This document shows positions 1 through 9,185 of a stretch of 64,000 nucleotides of DNA, piece by piece. This DNA is from Basidiobolus meristosporus CBS 931.73 (taxonomy: Eukaryota; Basidiobolomycota; Basidiobolomycetes; Basidiobolales; Basidiobolaceae), in contig MCFE01000384.1 in NCBI GenBank assembly GCA_002104905.1, positions 1-64,000 of the forward strand, read 5' to 3'. The position numbers and the translations under genes are program-made. Under the pieces are notes generated by a model. That model saw only the letters and a program-made list of their open reading frames with translations, was not told where the DNA came from and ran no database searches. Each line of letters begins with the position of its first letter. The first letter of the stretch is position 1.

Positions 1-647
1 TTGAAGGCAGGTGCAGTGATCAACTGCTAATCAATAAGGTAGAAGTGTTACTGATAGAAGGGATGATTTATTGATGAGGGATTGCTTTCCCTTAAATACT
101 TTTCCTGATTGCCAAGTGATTACTAATGACAAGGTTCTAGAAGATTCTAGGTATCAGTGGAATTCTTGATGACATCACTATGAGCTAAAAATATGCCAAG
201 AATGTCCTGGAAGGTTCTAAAAGGCACAGCACTCTCAACCAATCAGGAATCAGTAGTCTGAAACCTGTGCAACATAGAAATACCATATATGGTATTGAAA
301 TGGTAGAGATGGTAACACAGACCTAGGTCATGTGTCACGGGTACTGACGCGGGTACTTGCCTTATACAGATACATCAACTGATCACAAAGCTGAATAACA
401 TCTGGGATAACTAATGCTAATAACTAATCAGGGTAAACATCATATGGGGATAATACTGATAATATGGGCAAAAGAAGAATGGGATAATACTGATAAGATA
501 AAATATGGATAAGTATATCATAATGACTATATGAATAAACTTGTCTGTGGGAGGTATGTTTACCCTACCACAGCGCTGGCTTCTTTGTTTCAACTGAAAT
601 AAAGATTTCACCTGTTGGTGACTGTCTCCCCCCCTGACCCACCAAGA

Positions 648-716
648 ACACTTAGCCTTGTGGTTATCCCTAACCCTTCCATACCCATGGTTGTGGGTTC
701 AAATCCTGGATCCAGC
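648..716 (+). repeat. tRNA-like (SINE-like) fragment
   Basis: A perfect pol III B-box match, GGTTCAAATCC, sits at about 697-707. An A-box-like TTAGCCTTGTGGTTA lies about 45 nt upstream. The flanking stems do not pair well enough for a functional tRNA: the T stem keeps only about three pairs. It could be the tRNA-derived head of a SINE or chance. Confidence 0.25.
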
Positions 717-957
717 AAAATTTGATAATTAATTTATGTGTGCTCATTGGGAGATGGTTTGATCAACCATTGGGCAAAGTAAAGGCTCTGATCGGCTGAA
801 ATCCTTGAAATGCTAATTGGCCAGATTTGCCTAGTAAATTTGGCCAGTGATTGCCCAGAAATTCTTCTCAGTTCCCCCAGTCTACTGGCCATTCCAGCCA
901 CAATTCAGCTACTGCAAACCAGTATAAATTAGCTCAGATATATTCAGATTCTCACTT

Positions 958-1085
958 CTGAGGCCTGGCTTTGCAGGAAACCACTCTCAGACCTAGCTAA
1001 CTAGGAAATATAGTACCACTCAGCTTCTTAACTCTCAGACCTGGCTTACCAGGAAGATATCTTGCAGACCTAGCTTTCTAGGAAT
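958..1085 (+). repeat. Four short hairpin-forming repeats
   Basis: Four copies of a ~21-bp unit close to CAGACCTRGCTTNCYAGGAA start near 960, 988, 1036 and 1064. In each, CCTRG and CYAGG pair as a small hairpin, and compensatory changes keep the pairing (CTAG/CTAG against CTGG/CCAG). The spacing is 28, 48 and 28 bp. They lie between two copies of the AATAAAGATTTCACC repeat and probably belong to the same mobile sequence. Confidence 0.5.
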
Positions 1086-1339
1086 TAAATCAGATTAACT
1101 CGGCTTCTTTAGATACTTGTCATAAGTAAATAAAGATTTCACCACTTGGTGACTTTCTTCCCCCTATGGTGATTATTATCCCCCATACCCTTTGATATTG
1201 AGGATATTTGGGATACAGCCAAGTCCAAGCTTGTCTTGTAGGCTTACTGCATCTCAGTTATTCATATTCAGACTTGGCTTCTTTATTTATAATTTAAATA
1301 AAGATTTCACCCTGTGGTGATTATCATCACACCTAACCC

Positions 1340-2668
1340 ATAGGTCCACATAGATCTGAGTGAATCAGATCTAATTTTTTCTTAGTTTTGATCAACCCAG
1401 AGCTCATGAATGGTTGTCTGGCTTGTTTCCCATATATGCAGCCTTCACAGAGCTCCAAATTAGCTGGGGGATCATTTTACTCCAGAAATAAGTTGATCTT
1501 TGATTGTTTTGCACAAATAATCAAAATTGATGTGCCAAAACAACAGTTTTTTCTTCATTTAAGTCACTTACATTGGCTTCTAAACATGATGGAATATAAG
1601 TCAACTTGTATAGACTCTGATCTCTGATACCCAAAGCAATATGAGCACCATTTTGATCAGTGATCTTGCATCCAGAATTGTCAAAGCTGAAACTGAGTCC
1701 TTCTGCACTGGCCTTGCTTACAAATAGTAGGTTCTTGGCTATTTCTGATACATAGAGTACTTCTATGGAGGTCAGTGTGTGGCTTCCTTCACTGCTTCTT
1801 AAGTTTACTTGGATAGTTCCTTCTCCCACTGCATCAAGTGTTATATTGTCATCCAAGAAAACCTTCTCAATTGGGATTTCTTGATATTGGGTAAAAAGTT
1901 CTTTTTGGTGTGTGAAGTGTTGAGATGCTCCAGAGTCAATATACCCCATCTAAAATCCTTGTTTGTGGTCATATTTAGTGAAGATATGAATAGTCTATCT
2001 TCAATTGTTGCAGCATTTCCATATTCAGGCTTTTTGTGCAGACTATCTTTCTTTTTGAAGCACCGGTCTAATATGTGTCCTTTCCTTTTGCAGTAGTTGC
2101 AAAACAGGTTGCTGTTGACTTTGTAGGGTCTTGGGTACCTCCTTTGTTGGCTATCATTGCTTATTAAAGCATTTTCTTCTTCCTTCTTATTGGCGCTTGA
2201 TTTTCTTAATTCTTCATCTAGGAGCCTTCCATATACGTAATTTGAGGTCAAATCTTCAGTTCTGGACTCTAGGGCTGATACAAGGCCCTGAAGCTTGTCT
2301 GTCAGGCTATTCCAGATGATAACTATCACATCCTCATCAGTAGTTGGTATGCCCACAGATTCCATTTCATCAACCAGCAGGGTAATTCTGTTAATTAGAT
2401 TTTTCATTTCTTCTCCTGGCAGCATCTGTGTAGTAAAGATTTTTTGTCTCAGGTACATTTTCATGTTCCAGGTACCTGATATTTTGGTGAAGATATTCTA
2501 AATAAATCCCAACAAGGTAATTGGTCAGTATTCTCTAGGATTTGAGGGTAATGATCCTAGTGACTAAGTTAGGTGAATATTTAGGCGGAAATACAAATTT
2601 TTACAACAGCTATATCCATCCAGCTTTTCAACAGAAAGAAAAGTTTCAGTAATAGCAGTAGTAGACAT
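1340..2668 (-). pseudogene. Ty1/copia gag-protease-pre-integrase remnant
   Basis: Minus-strand remains of a copia-type polyprotein. A gag start at 2668 reads into a KLDGYS motif and is then interrupted by LTR-derived sequence. Gag resumes at about 2464 (MKMYLRQK) and runs through a UBN2-like region to a CCHC zinc knuckle, CNYCKRKGHILDRC, near 2090. A frameshift near 1950 leads into an aspartic protease segment carrying GYIDSGASQHF. Downstream of 1524, degraded frames show WHINFDYL and CEGCIYGKQARQPF, the GAG-pre-integrase zinc finger. Integrase core, reverse transcriptase and RNase H are absent on this strand. Frameshifts, stops and the missing 3' two thirds show it is dead. Confidence 0.85.
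2477..2608 (-). repeat. LTR-derived fragment inside gag
   Basis: Starting exactly with the LTR terminus TGTTGTAAAAATTTG at 2608, this stretch is colinear with the first part of the LTRs at 3063 and 3611. It replaces the gag codons after KLDGYS. It ends either at TATCA (2477, giving a 132-bp TG...CA segment) or a few bases later, within AACATGAAAAT, where LTR and gag sequences are similar. I see no target-site duplication, so recombination is as likely as insertion. Confidence 0.6.
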
Positions 2669-2683
2669 TGCAGAGAGTAATAG

Positions 2684-2699
2684 CTTGGGGCTCATAGCC
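2684..2699 (-). other. Primer-binding site, half-tRNA type
   Basis: Directly after the LTR end, the minus strand reads GGCTATGAGCCCCAAG. It resembles the Drosophila copia primer site (GGTTATGGGCCC...), which pairs with the anticodon-loop region of initiator tRNA-Met rather than its 3' end. The match is imperfect after decay, so the assignment is by position and partial similarity. Confidence 0.5.
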
Positions 2700-3063
2700 T
2701 GTTGTAAGAGTTTTGGAGATATTGGAAGTGATTGGGAGAACAAGTAGATTATGTGGCTTTCACATAATGATTGATTGAATGTAAAAGTAGTATTTATACT
2801 TTTACATGGTCTTGGCATAACAAACATGTATAATAGGCTTAGGAAGGTTCTAAGAACATGTGTGCAACATTTGGGGCTGTTTGGACAACTTATCTAATTT
2901 TCATGTTCTGGGTAAATATTCCAAGTAAATCTTCATGTTCTGGATAAATATTTCAAGTAAATCCCAACAAGGAATTTGGTCAGTATTCTCTAGGATTTGA
3001 AGATAATGATCTAAGTGACTAAGTTAGGTGAATATATAGGTGGATATACAAATTTTTACAACA
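2700..3063 (-). repeat. copia-type 5' LTR, 364 bp
   Basis: Runs on the minus strand from TGTTGTAAAAATTTG at 3063 to TTACAACA at 2700. An inner TTGTAA/TTACAA inverted terminal match is followed immediately by the primer site and gag start. The 5' part is clearly related to the LTR at 3611 and to the fragment at 2477-2608. It contains an internal near-duplication of a ~27-bp block (two copies of a segment ending CCAGAACATGAA). Confidence 0.75.
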
Positions 3064-3267
3064 GAAACATGGATGATGGTGGTCTAAGAATTAGCTAACT
3101 GGTTTAATTGAATAGTACAGTATAGGGCCACAACTGACAAGTGTTGTTTAGAATCCTCAGCCTGCATCAGGTACTCTATTTATATATAGGACCACTGTGC
3201 TTCAATTTTTCAAAGCTCTAATCAGCATACTCTAGTTTTACATCTGGGATTATTTTTATCACTTTAT

Positions 3268-3599
3268 TTATCTGCAATAGCAGCCTGTGAAGCTACAAAA
3301 GAAGCAATGTGGCTAAGGAAGCTTTTTACAGATTTAGGCCCATGTCAAAAAATGCCTATTACTTTATTTCAAGATAACCAAGGATGTATACAATTAGGTA
3401 GAAATCCAACTTTTCATGCTAAAGCTAAGTACATATATATTGACATCAACTTATATGTGAAGCTATTGAGAATAACTTAGTTGGTTTAGTTTACTGTCCT
3501 TCAGATGAAATGATTGCAGACATATTCACCAAACCATTTGCTAGAGACAAGTTTGAATATCATAGGTCAAAATTAGGACTAGTCAGTGTGAATATTTAG
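3268..3599 (+). pseudogene. copia RNase H C-terminal remnant
   Basis: Plus-strand translation gives AACEATKEAMWLRKL, then LFQDNQGCIQLGRNP with the RNase H DNQ motif, and after one frameshift YCPSDEMIADIFTKPFA and a stop at 3597-3599. This is the standard C-terminus of a Ty1/copia polyprotein. Family positions are decayed: the usual HID after the lysine reads as YIYID. It belongs to a second element, oriented opposite to the gag remnant, because its 3' LTR follows directly. Confidence 0.85.
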
Positions 3600-3601
3600 C
3601 A

Positions 3602-3841
3602 GAGTGGGAGTGTTGTAAAAATTTGGAATTCCACCTAAATATTTACCTAACTTAGTCACTTGGATCATTACCTACAAATCTCTGAGAATACTGACCAAAT
3701 CTCTTGTTGGGACTTGCTTAGAATATTTTCACCAAAATACTCAGTACCCAGAGCATGAAAATTTGATAAGTTGTCCAATATCTGCTGGACTCTTGCAACA
3801 TTAAGGACATACAGATTTGTAAGCAATCTGTATATAACAGC
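3602..3841 (+). repeat. Polypurine tract and truncated 3' LTR
   Basis: A purine run AGAGTGGGAG (3601-3610) precedes TGTTGTAAAAATTTGG at 3611, the polypurine tract/LTR junction expected after the copia stop codon. The LTR shares its first ~150 bp with the other two copies, then diverges. I place the end near TATAACA at 3841 because the sequence stops resembling an LTR there; that end is approximate. Confidence 0.6.
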
Positions 3842-4594
3842 AGGTAGCATATACTTGCTGATACTAATACCTTAGTTGATAGGAAGTGCTGTAAGCATTT
3901 AGTCTACACTTGGACCACTTGTAGAGCATAAGATTCCTCTTCACTTACTGCTAAGTTGTGGTCTATCCACCCCAGATTTAGGTTGTCAAATTTTAGCCAA
4001 CTCCCAGAACCAGGGAAGGTCTGGAAGTTGATATTATGTTCCTGCTAGTCCAAAGGCTCACAGACTTTGCATACAGTGCCTTGAGGCATTTCTATTTCAT
4101 GCTAATTATTAACTCCAAAAAGTTTTCTTAAAAATATTAGTACTCTGTTTAAAACCAATAAAAAAAAGATAAGTTTGATGCAATTCTTCTATTTCTCCAA
4201 GTCACCTCCAGTACTTTCATGAGTCTTGCAACAGCCAATGATGGACTTGAATACCACAACTAGACTTATCTCAATAGTATAAAAGTCTATGAGGCCTACA
4301 ACCCAGAGTATCCCTGTACCTGCAAAACTTGCCCCCACCTTTCATTGCCCCCACAAAGCACTCCCCAGCACTTGCCTATTGCATGTCCAAGTAAGCAGTC
4401 TCAAAAGCTACTGGTGACCACATTCTAAAATCTCCCTTCAAACACTGCTTCTAGCCACAACATGATTATTTATGCTTACTGAGGCTATGTCCTAACAAGA
4501 TGAGTTTACTGCTACTACCGTTTTACAAGCATTGTGTTGTGCAAAGCAGGGCTTCAGGTTAGCCAAATTCATTAATATCAATCAGAGTGAGCAA
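3842..4594. other. No gene seen
   Basis: A/T-rich sequence with no long open frame, no recognisable transposon protein and no tRNA. It is probably old repeat debris plus the 3' flank of the small secreted gene to its right. Confidence 0.5.
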
Positions 4595-4885
4595 TCAGCA
4601 TCTGTCTCCCTTACAGGTCTTGTAGGTTTCTAGACTACTATAGCAATTCCCGTTTCCACAGCATCTGACGGTTCGGTTATCTTTGGCCCACAGAGTAATG
4701 CAGTCAGTAACAGCACATCCGCTACCCGAAGCACATCTGGCTGGCGTATCGAGTGATTGACACTGGTTCGATATATGGGAGAATCTGTAACCAGTACAGT
4801 CAGCATTTGTGTAGACCTTGAATTCACAAGCAGCATCCACAGTAAGAGCACATATAAGCAGAGCAATGACGGCGGAAATCTTCAT
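4595..4885 (-). CDS. Small secreted cysteine-rich protein, 96 aa
   Basis: A single-exon gene. Residues 1-18 form a typical signal peptide (MKISAVIALLICALTVDA), so the mature protein is about 78 residues. It holds 11 cysteines (positions 20, 30, 42, 51, 57, 62, 75, 76, 81, 91, 96), including a CC pair, as in disulphide-rich extracellular proteins. One N-glycosylation sequon, NRT, is at 70-72. I do not recognise the family. A TATATAAG element lies about 120 bp upstream on the same strand, and a GTAAGT...CATAG pair between it and the ATG could be a 5'UTR intron. The overlapping frame of 78 aa lacks a signal peptide and was discarded. Function unknown; a secreted effector or wall-associated peptide is only a guess from size and cysteine content. 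Confidence 0.7.
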   Translation of the reverse strand: MKISAVIALLICALTVDAACEFKVYTNADCTGYRFSHISNQCQSLDTPARCASGSGCAVTDCITLWAKDNRTVRCCGNGNCYSSLETYKTCKGDRC

Positions 4886-6039
4886 GATTACTATGACAAG
4901 AAGGCGGTATGATTAAGTAATGTTGTGCGAGCAGAAAAGAGAAGAAAACTTACGGTTTCTGTATATTGTAAAAGCTGGTACACTCTTCTGGGTCTCAAAA
5001 CTAGACTTATATATAGCTGAGTCTCATGGTCTATCAGCAAAATTAACTTGGTTATACACAGTGCTCTGTAGCTTTCTCACATTAGAGAGCCCAAACTTCG
5101 CTTCATAGCTGTTGGTATCACCACTTGCACTAATCAGAACTGCGGGCAAATGTACACCAACTATCTTATTCTTGTATGAATTGGGGAATTAATAGAGCTT
5201 CATGTACATCATGGTGAACAAAAGACCGCTTAATTCACCCACTGAGTGTGTGAAAAGTTGATCACCACAAATATAGTGATGATCGCTATATCAAGTTTAC
5301 ATGTGTTAGAGAATGAAAACCAATGCGTAGCCAAGAGCGAACAAAACCTTGCACAACTGATAATCCAACATTGTATCATCTGGCACAAGAGCCGGTTCTA
5401 ACTGGAAATGGAACAAAGCGCAGTGTAAATGCGGTCGTGCTGAATAAACCAGTTTTTCACATCTATGTAACAAAATATCAAGCTTTCACCCCATCATAGG
5501 GTATGAAGCACACTACTCCGGCTCAGTGGTCTGGGGTGCTGTTTCTGTCAACTATTTCAAAATATAAGTGAATGAATTTGTGGCAATGAAATGAGGAATG
5601 CCTTTTCAAATAAAAACTCGCACATGGACTCTTGGCATTATGACTACTGTAAGCCACAACTTGACATGCCATCCGTTGTAAGTGACCTTGTCCGGAAATG
5701 TAGGATTTTTAAACATCACTATTTGTTAATTTTGATAGAACTAAAATTTGACTGGCTGTTGAAATATCGGGATACAATCACTAATCAATGGAATGCTTGC
5801 AGTGGTAGTGACAAGTATTATTATCATGCATAGATTACGAAACCACCCTCTTTCTTGCACCAACTAATGATTGATACGTACTTTGTGTGATTACAAAGCC
5901 AATATTTTCTCTGATCTCGCTACTAAATATGGGGAACAGGAAATTAAGCATCAACCCTTCTGAGCAATTTCACAGCCTCAAGTATGTTCTATTCATGCAA
6001 AACTCATCCAATGATTACTTATCAAATTATCAACAGCAT
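4886..6039. other. No gene seen
   Basis: About 1.15 kb of A/T-rich sequence. Open frames of up to ~90 codons occur on both strands, but none has family resemblance, a signal peptide or flanking splice sites. The left end holds the promoter of the small secreted gene. Confidence 0.5.
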
Positions 6040-7103
6040 TTATTTGAGGAACACCTTACTATACTCCTTAAGCTTTACATCATTATTCTTTATATAGCTG
6101 GCAAAGCCAGGATGGTTCTGAACATTTTGGACCATCTTCCAAAGAGCTGGGCTTTTAGATGATGAGAATAACTCTTCTCCAGAATACGCATTGACAATTC
6201 TGATCATCTGGGCATTCAAGAACTCCGCCAGAGTGAACTGCAGTTCTTCGTAAATAGTGGTTGGAGGCAACAATGGCAAATGATCTGGCAAACCTCATCC
6301 CGCAAGTAAAACCCGTTATTTCCATTCTTACTGAGGATTTCTTCCTGATACTTGATATATTTGGGGAGTACAACCTGAAGAAAGTTCTCAGCGGCTTTCT
6401 CCTATATTGATGGTTACGTGAAACTTGCATTTTGAGGAGTAAAGAGGAAGCATTTACCTTTGCCTCTCCTTCCAGGTCGAATCTGGTAAAAAACTTCTCG
6501 GTCATAGCATCTATATATCTAATGTTAGCAGTGCTTATCACTCTGTAAAGCCTCCTCAACCACACCTACTTCCATTATCACAGATGCTATCCAAGAAAGC
6601 AGCCTCTTGAAGGTCCTTTCCGAGGTAACCTAAATGCCGCAATTTAGTCGAAAGGTTGAAACTAGTGACTATTTTGGCACCAACCATATTTTCTTGCAAT
6701 GTACCGTTCAATTGCATGAGATTCACCTAAGATGAATTTCTGTCTCCGTAGAGCTCTTTTAGCATCTAAGACGATAAACTTGATAAACCGACAAGCGTTA
6801 CCGAGCCATCCTCCTTAGTTTCAACTATGTAAGGGAGCTGGCCAAAGGGCGCCGTCATCTGAACCTTTTCCCACTCGGTCCACTACATCACGAAAGCTAT
6901 CTCAGAAATGAACAAAGATACCATCCAACCAGCAATGAAATCAACCTTGACATCCTTGATTTCATGCGGGACCTGTGGAGAGAATGGTCAGTTCAATGTC
7001 GATATCACTTAAAAAGCCAAGGTACCCCAGAATGGAGAAAGAGAAGTTTAGTGGCTTCAGCTCGGCCAGGGATTTCAAAGTAGGATAGTTCGAAAGTAGA
7101 CAT
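6040..7103 (-). pseudogene. Sigma-type glutathione S-transferase, frameshifted
   Basis: Exon 1 (7103-7026) encodes MSTFELSYFEIPGRAEATKL, the GST N-terminal strand with the catalytic-type tyrosine. Introns with good GT...AG ends join it to VPHEIKDVKWTEWEKVQM and FGQLPYIV (the cis-proline and glutathione-binding loop), then to ESHAIERYIARKYG and YLGKDLQEAAFLDSI. After that the frame is lost near 6570. The helical C-domain continues in another frame (LYRVISTANIRYIDAMTEKF), crosses an intron, continues as EKAAENFLQVVLPKYIKYQ, and shifts again near 6290 into EELQFTLAEFLNAQMIRIV. It ends at NHPGFASYIKNND and a stop at 6040. Splice sites remain usable, so decay is recent or the breaks are sequencing errors. 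The family conjugates glutathione to electrophiles or makes prostaglandin D. Confidence 0.75.
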
Positions 7104-8168
7104 AGTAAGTGAGGACAATCCATGTCGGAGGGACACAGGGCTTTTATAATGGAATTGAAGGCACGATTTCTCCGCAGTTATGATGCAGATCCGAATGACG
7201 ATTCAGCTTAGCGTTTAATGCGTTGATAAGCGCATGAAATATTGGAATCTAAGCCCATCCAAGATCTAGCTGATAGGTGTGCATTGGCGATATTCTCGTA
7301 TCAAGTTTTTGCATCCAATGCTCTGGTTAATAATTCTACATCGAGAGCCACTACCTCAATCCTATTGTGCGTTTTTTGTAATGATGTAGAGTAGGCAACT
7401 GTTTGAGAATTTTATAAAATCAACCAACAATGCCGGTCTGTTATTAGCCTATATCTTTCAAATTGGTTTGAATTGATTTTTCATTTTTTGGACCTCTTCA
7501 TGAGAGAAAGTCGCTGGCTACAGTACAAACATGATCCTTTTTCTCACTCGTTGAAAATACAATAACCCACAATGAGCACAAGTTAGCCTTGAAGATCGGT
7601 ATCTCCTTCGTTAGACAGTGTAGGACAGTGGTATCTTACGAAGATACATCATAGGGGTATATCACAGAGATGTAATTAACCCTCCATAATCTGGCAAATC
7701 AGGTTGAAATGGCCACGAACACGAGAGATGTCAATGACTGATTGTTGGAAATGTGGGTTCATATGCTGTACTTGAAGATAGAATGCGGCAGTAATCGTAC
7801 CTTAATTCTGATAAACTGTGCAAGGTAAATCAACTTCGATTAAGTATAGCAAGTCGTGTGAACTGTTTTTATAGTTGCTTTCGCTATTTCTCATTTCACA
7901 AATAGCGGAAATTGCGAATTCATGACATAACATTGGCTGGATTCAATGCACGTTTGCATATAAAACCGGTTCGAGTAGCGTATGGCAATAACCAGCATAA
8001 TGCCATTATTTCTAGTACACATGTTATACAAGATGTGTATTTTCACAAAGTGTTCTTTACCAAAGCCTCGAATATGACACCAGTCACGGTTCTTTTGCTG
8101 ATTTTGTTGAATATAAAAGTCGGCAGTTTGGTTGAAGGAAGTATCACCACTATCACGGTACCTCGACT
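7104..8168. other. Intergenic, promoter of the 131-aa secreted gene at right
   Basis: No supported gene in about 1.06 kb. The left end is the upstream region of the GST remnant. The right end holds the TATA element of the following gene. Confidence 0.5.
8112..8119 (+). promoter_or_regulatory. TATA box
   Basis: TATAAAAG, 50 bp before the ATG at 8169. It would give a short 5' leader and supports the start chosen for the secreted protein. Confidence 0.5.
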
Positions 8169-8564
8169 ATGAAACTCTCCTCCTTGATCCTCGCAGCTGG
8201 GCTCTTCTGCAGCAGCGCTACCGCTGCAAAGTGGCATTTCTATCTTACCTCCAAGGGTTCCTACTATGTCCCTGGTGGGGATGCCTACATGGATTTTGCC
8301 AACGGTGAGGGCTACAAATGCTCTGATAGATGGGCTTTCAATGTGAAGAACACCTGGAGCGACATGGTCAGTAGAACCCCATCCTACCACTGTGGTGGCA
8401 CTTGGGGATGGGATTTTGACAACTACAAGCAGACTGGGAACCAGTATGTAGGCTACAAGGCCTCGGTTGATGTGATTGTCTACTATGCCAACACATCTAG
8501 AAGAAAGAATGGAGTTCCAGTTGTCTATACTGGATTGTCCCACACTGTTGACGTTGACTTATAA
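8169..8564 (+). CDS. Small secreted protein, 131 aa, unknown family
   Basis: Intronless. Residues 1-19 are a clear signal peptide (MKLSSLILAAGLFCSSATA). The mature part of about 112 residues is rich in Tyr, Trp, Gly and Asp and has only two cysteines (51 and 75), compatible with one disulphide. One sequon, NTS, lies near residue 108. Alternating hydrophobic residues in the last third (VDVIVYY, VPVVYTG, HTVDVDL) suggest a beta-sandwich. I do not recognise the family. An antisense frame of 166 codons covers the same DNA; the plus strand is preferred because it has the signal peptide, a TATA box and two clustered stop-rich codons at its end. Likely an extracellular or cell-wall protein, by inference only. 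Confidence 0.7.
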   Translation: MKLSSLILAAGLFCSSATAAKWHFYLTSKGSYYVPGGDAYMDFANGEGYKCSDRWAFNVKNTWSDMVSRTPSYHCGGTWGWDFDNYKQTGNQYVGYKASVDVIVYYANTSRRKNGVPVVYTGLSHTVDVDL

Positions 8565-9185
8565 TGATAAAGAATAAATCTTTGGGCTAAATGTTATTGG
8601 CGTTCTCATTATCCCGTTACCACAGATTATCAAGTAGGAGAAGGAACCCCAAACCTTTGATTGCTGAACTTCTTTTAGAAAGAGTTTCTTCATTATGCAT
8701 AGAGAAACAAGCGCAACCCATCTTTTTTTGTAGTACAAACAAGCAGAATTCTTTTACTGCTAACAAGTAGGTATAAGGGCTATACAGCATAAAATTCAAA
8801 GCTCAATACCATTGGAATAGTTGAGGTAATGTGGGTGTATGATTGTTAAAAATCAAGATAAGCCACTAGCGCAAATGTAAGTTTAACGTTGAGAAGCGGG
8901 ACCTATTGGTAGAATAAAATTTCAATTGGTATTTGCTAATCATGTTTACAGGTAAAATACGTGGCTGAGGTCTATGCGTAGTGGGGTAATTTTGGCAGGT
9001 TTATCAACTCTACATAGCATCATTATATGTAATGGCAAATAACGGATATAGGTAGGTTTTGAATCTTTCAACTTCCAGTTCTAATTGCTTACATTGGTTC
9101 GTCCCACACAGCTGATGTCGACAAAGTGTCCATTTGAGGTTTATTTTCCTAAAACATTCCTATTATATTACATAATATACATCAG
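8565..9185. other. Convergent intergenic region
   Basis: Lies between the 3' ends of the secreted-protein gene and the transporter gene. AATAAA at 8572 is a candidate poly(A) signal for the former. No gene seen. Confidence 0.5.

Larger units (their letters stand above)
595..1327 (+). repeat. Three copies of an LTR-end-like repeat unit
   Basis: Three copies of one unit lie at about 575-628, 1100-1160 and 1269-1327. Each starts with GGCTTCTTT, runs through a variable A/T stretch, and ends in AAATAAAGATTTCACC followed by 2-4 variable bases and TGGTGA. The terminal CACC/GGTG forms a small hairpin directly after an AATAAA signal. That arrangement resembles the polyadenylation end of an LTR. I see no coding sequence attached, so the copies could equally be a dispersed repeat. 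No internal element can be assigned. Confidence 0.5.

Noticed and set aside
8043-8543. 166-codon minus frame antisense to the 131-aa secreted protein
   Set aside because: No signal peptide, no promoter feature; plus strand is better supported.
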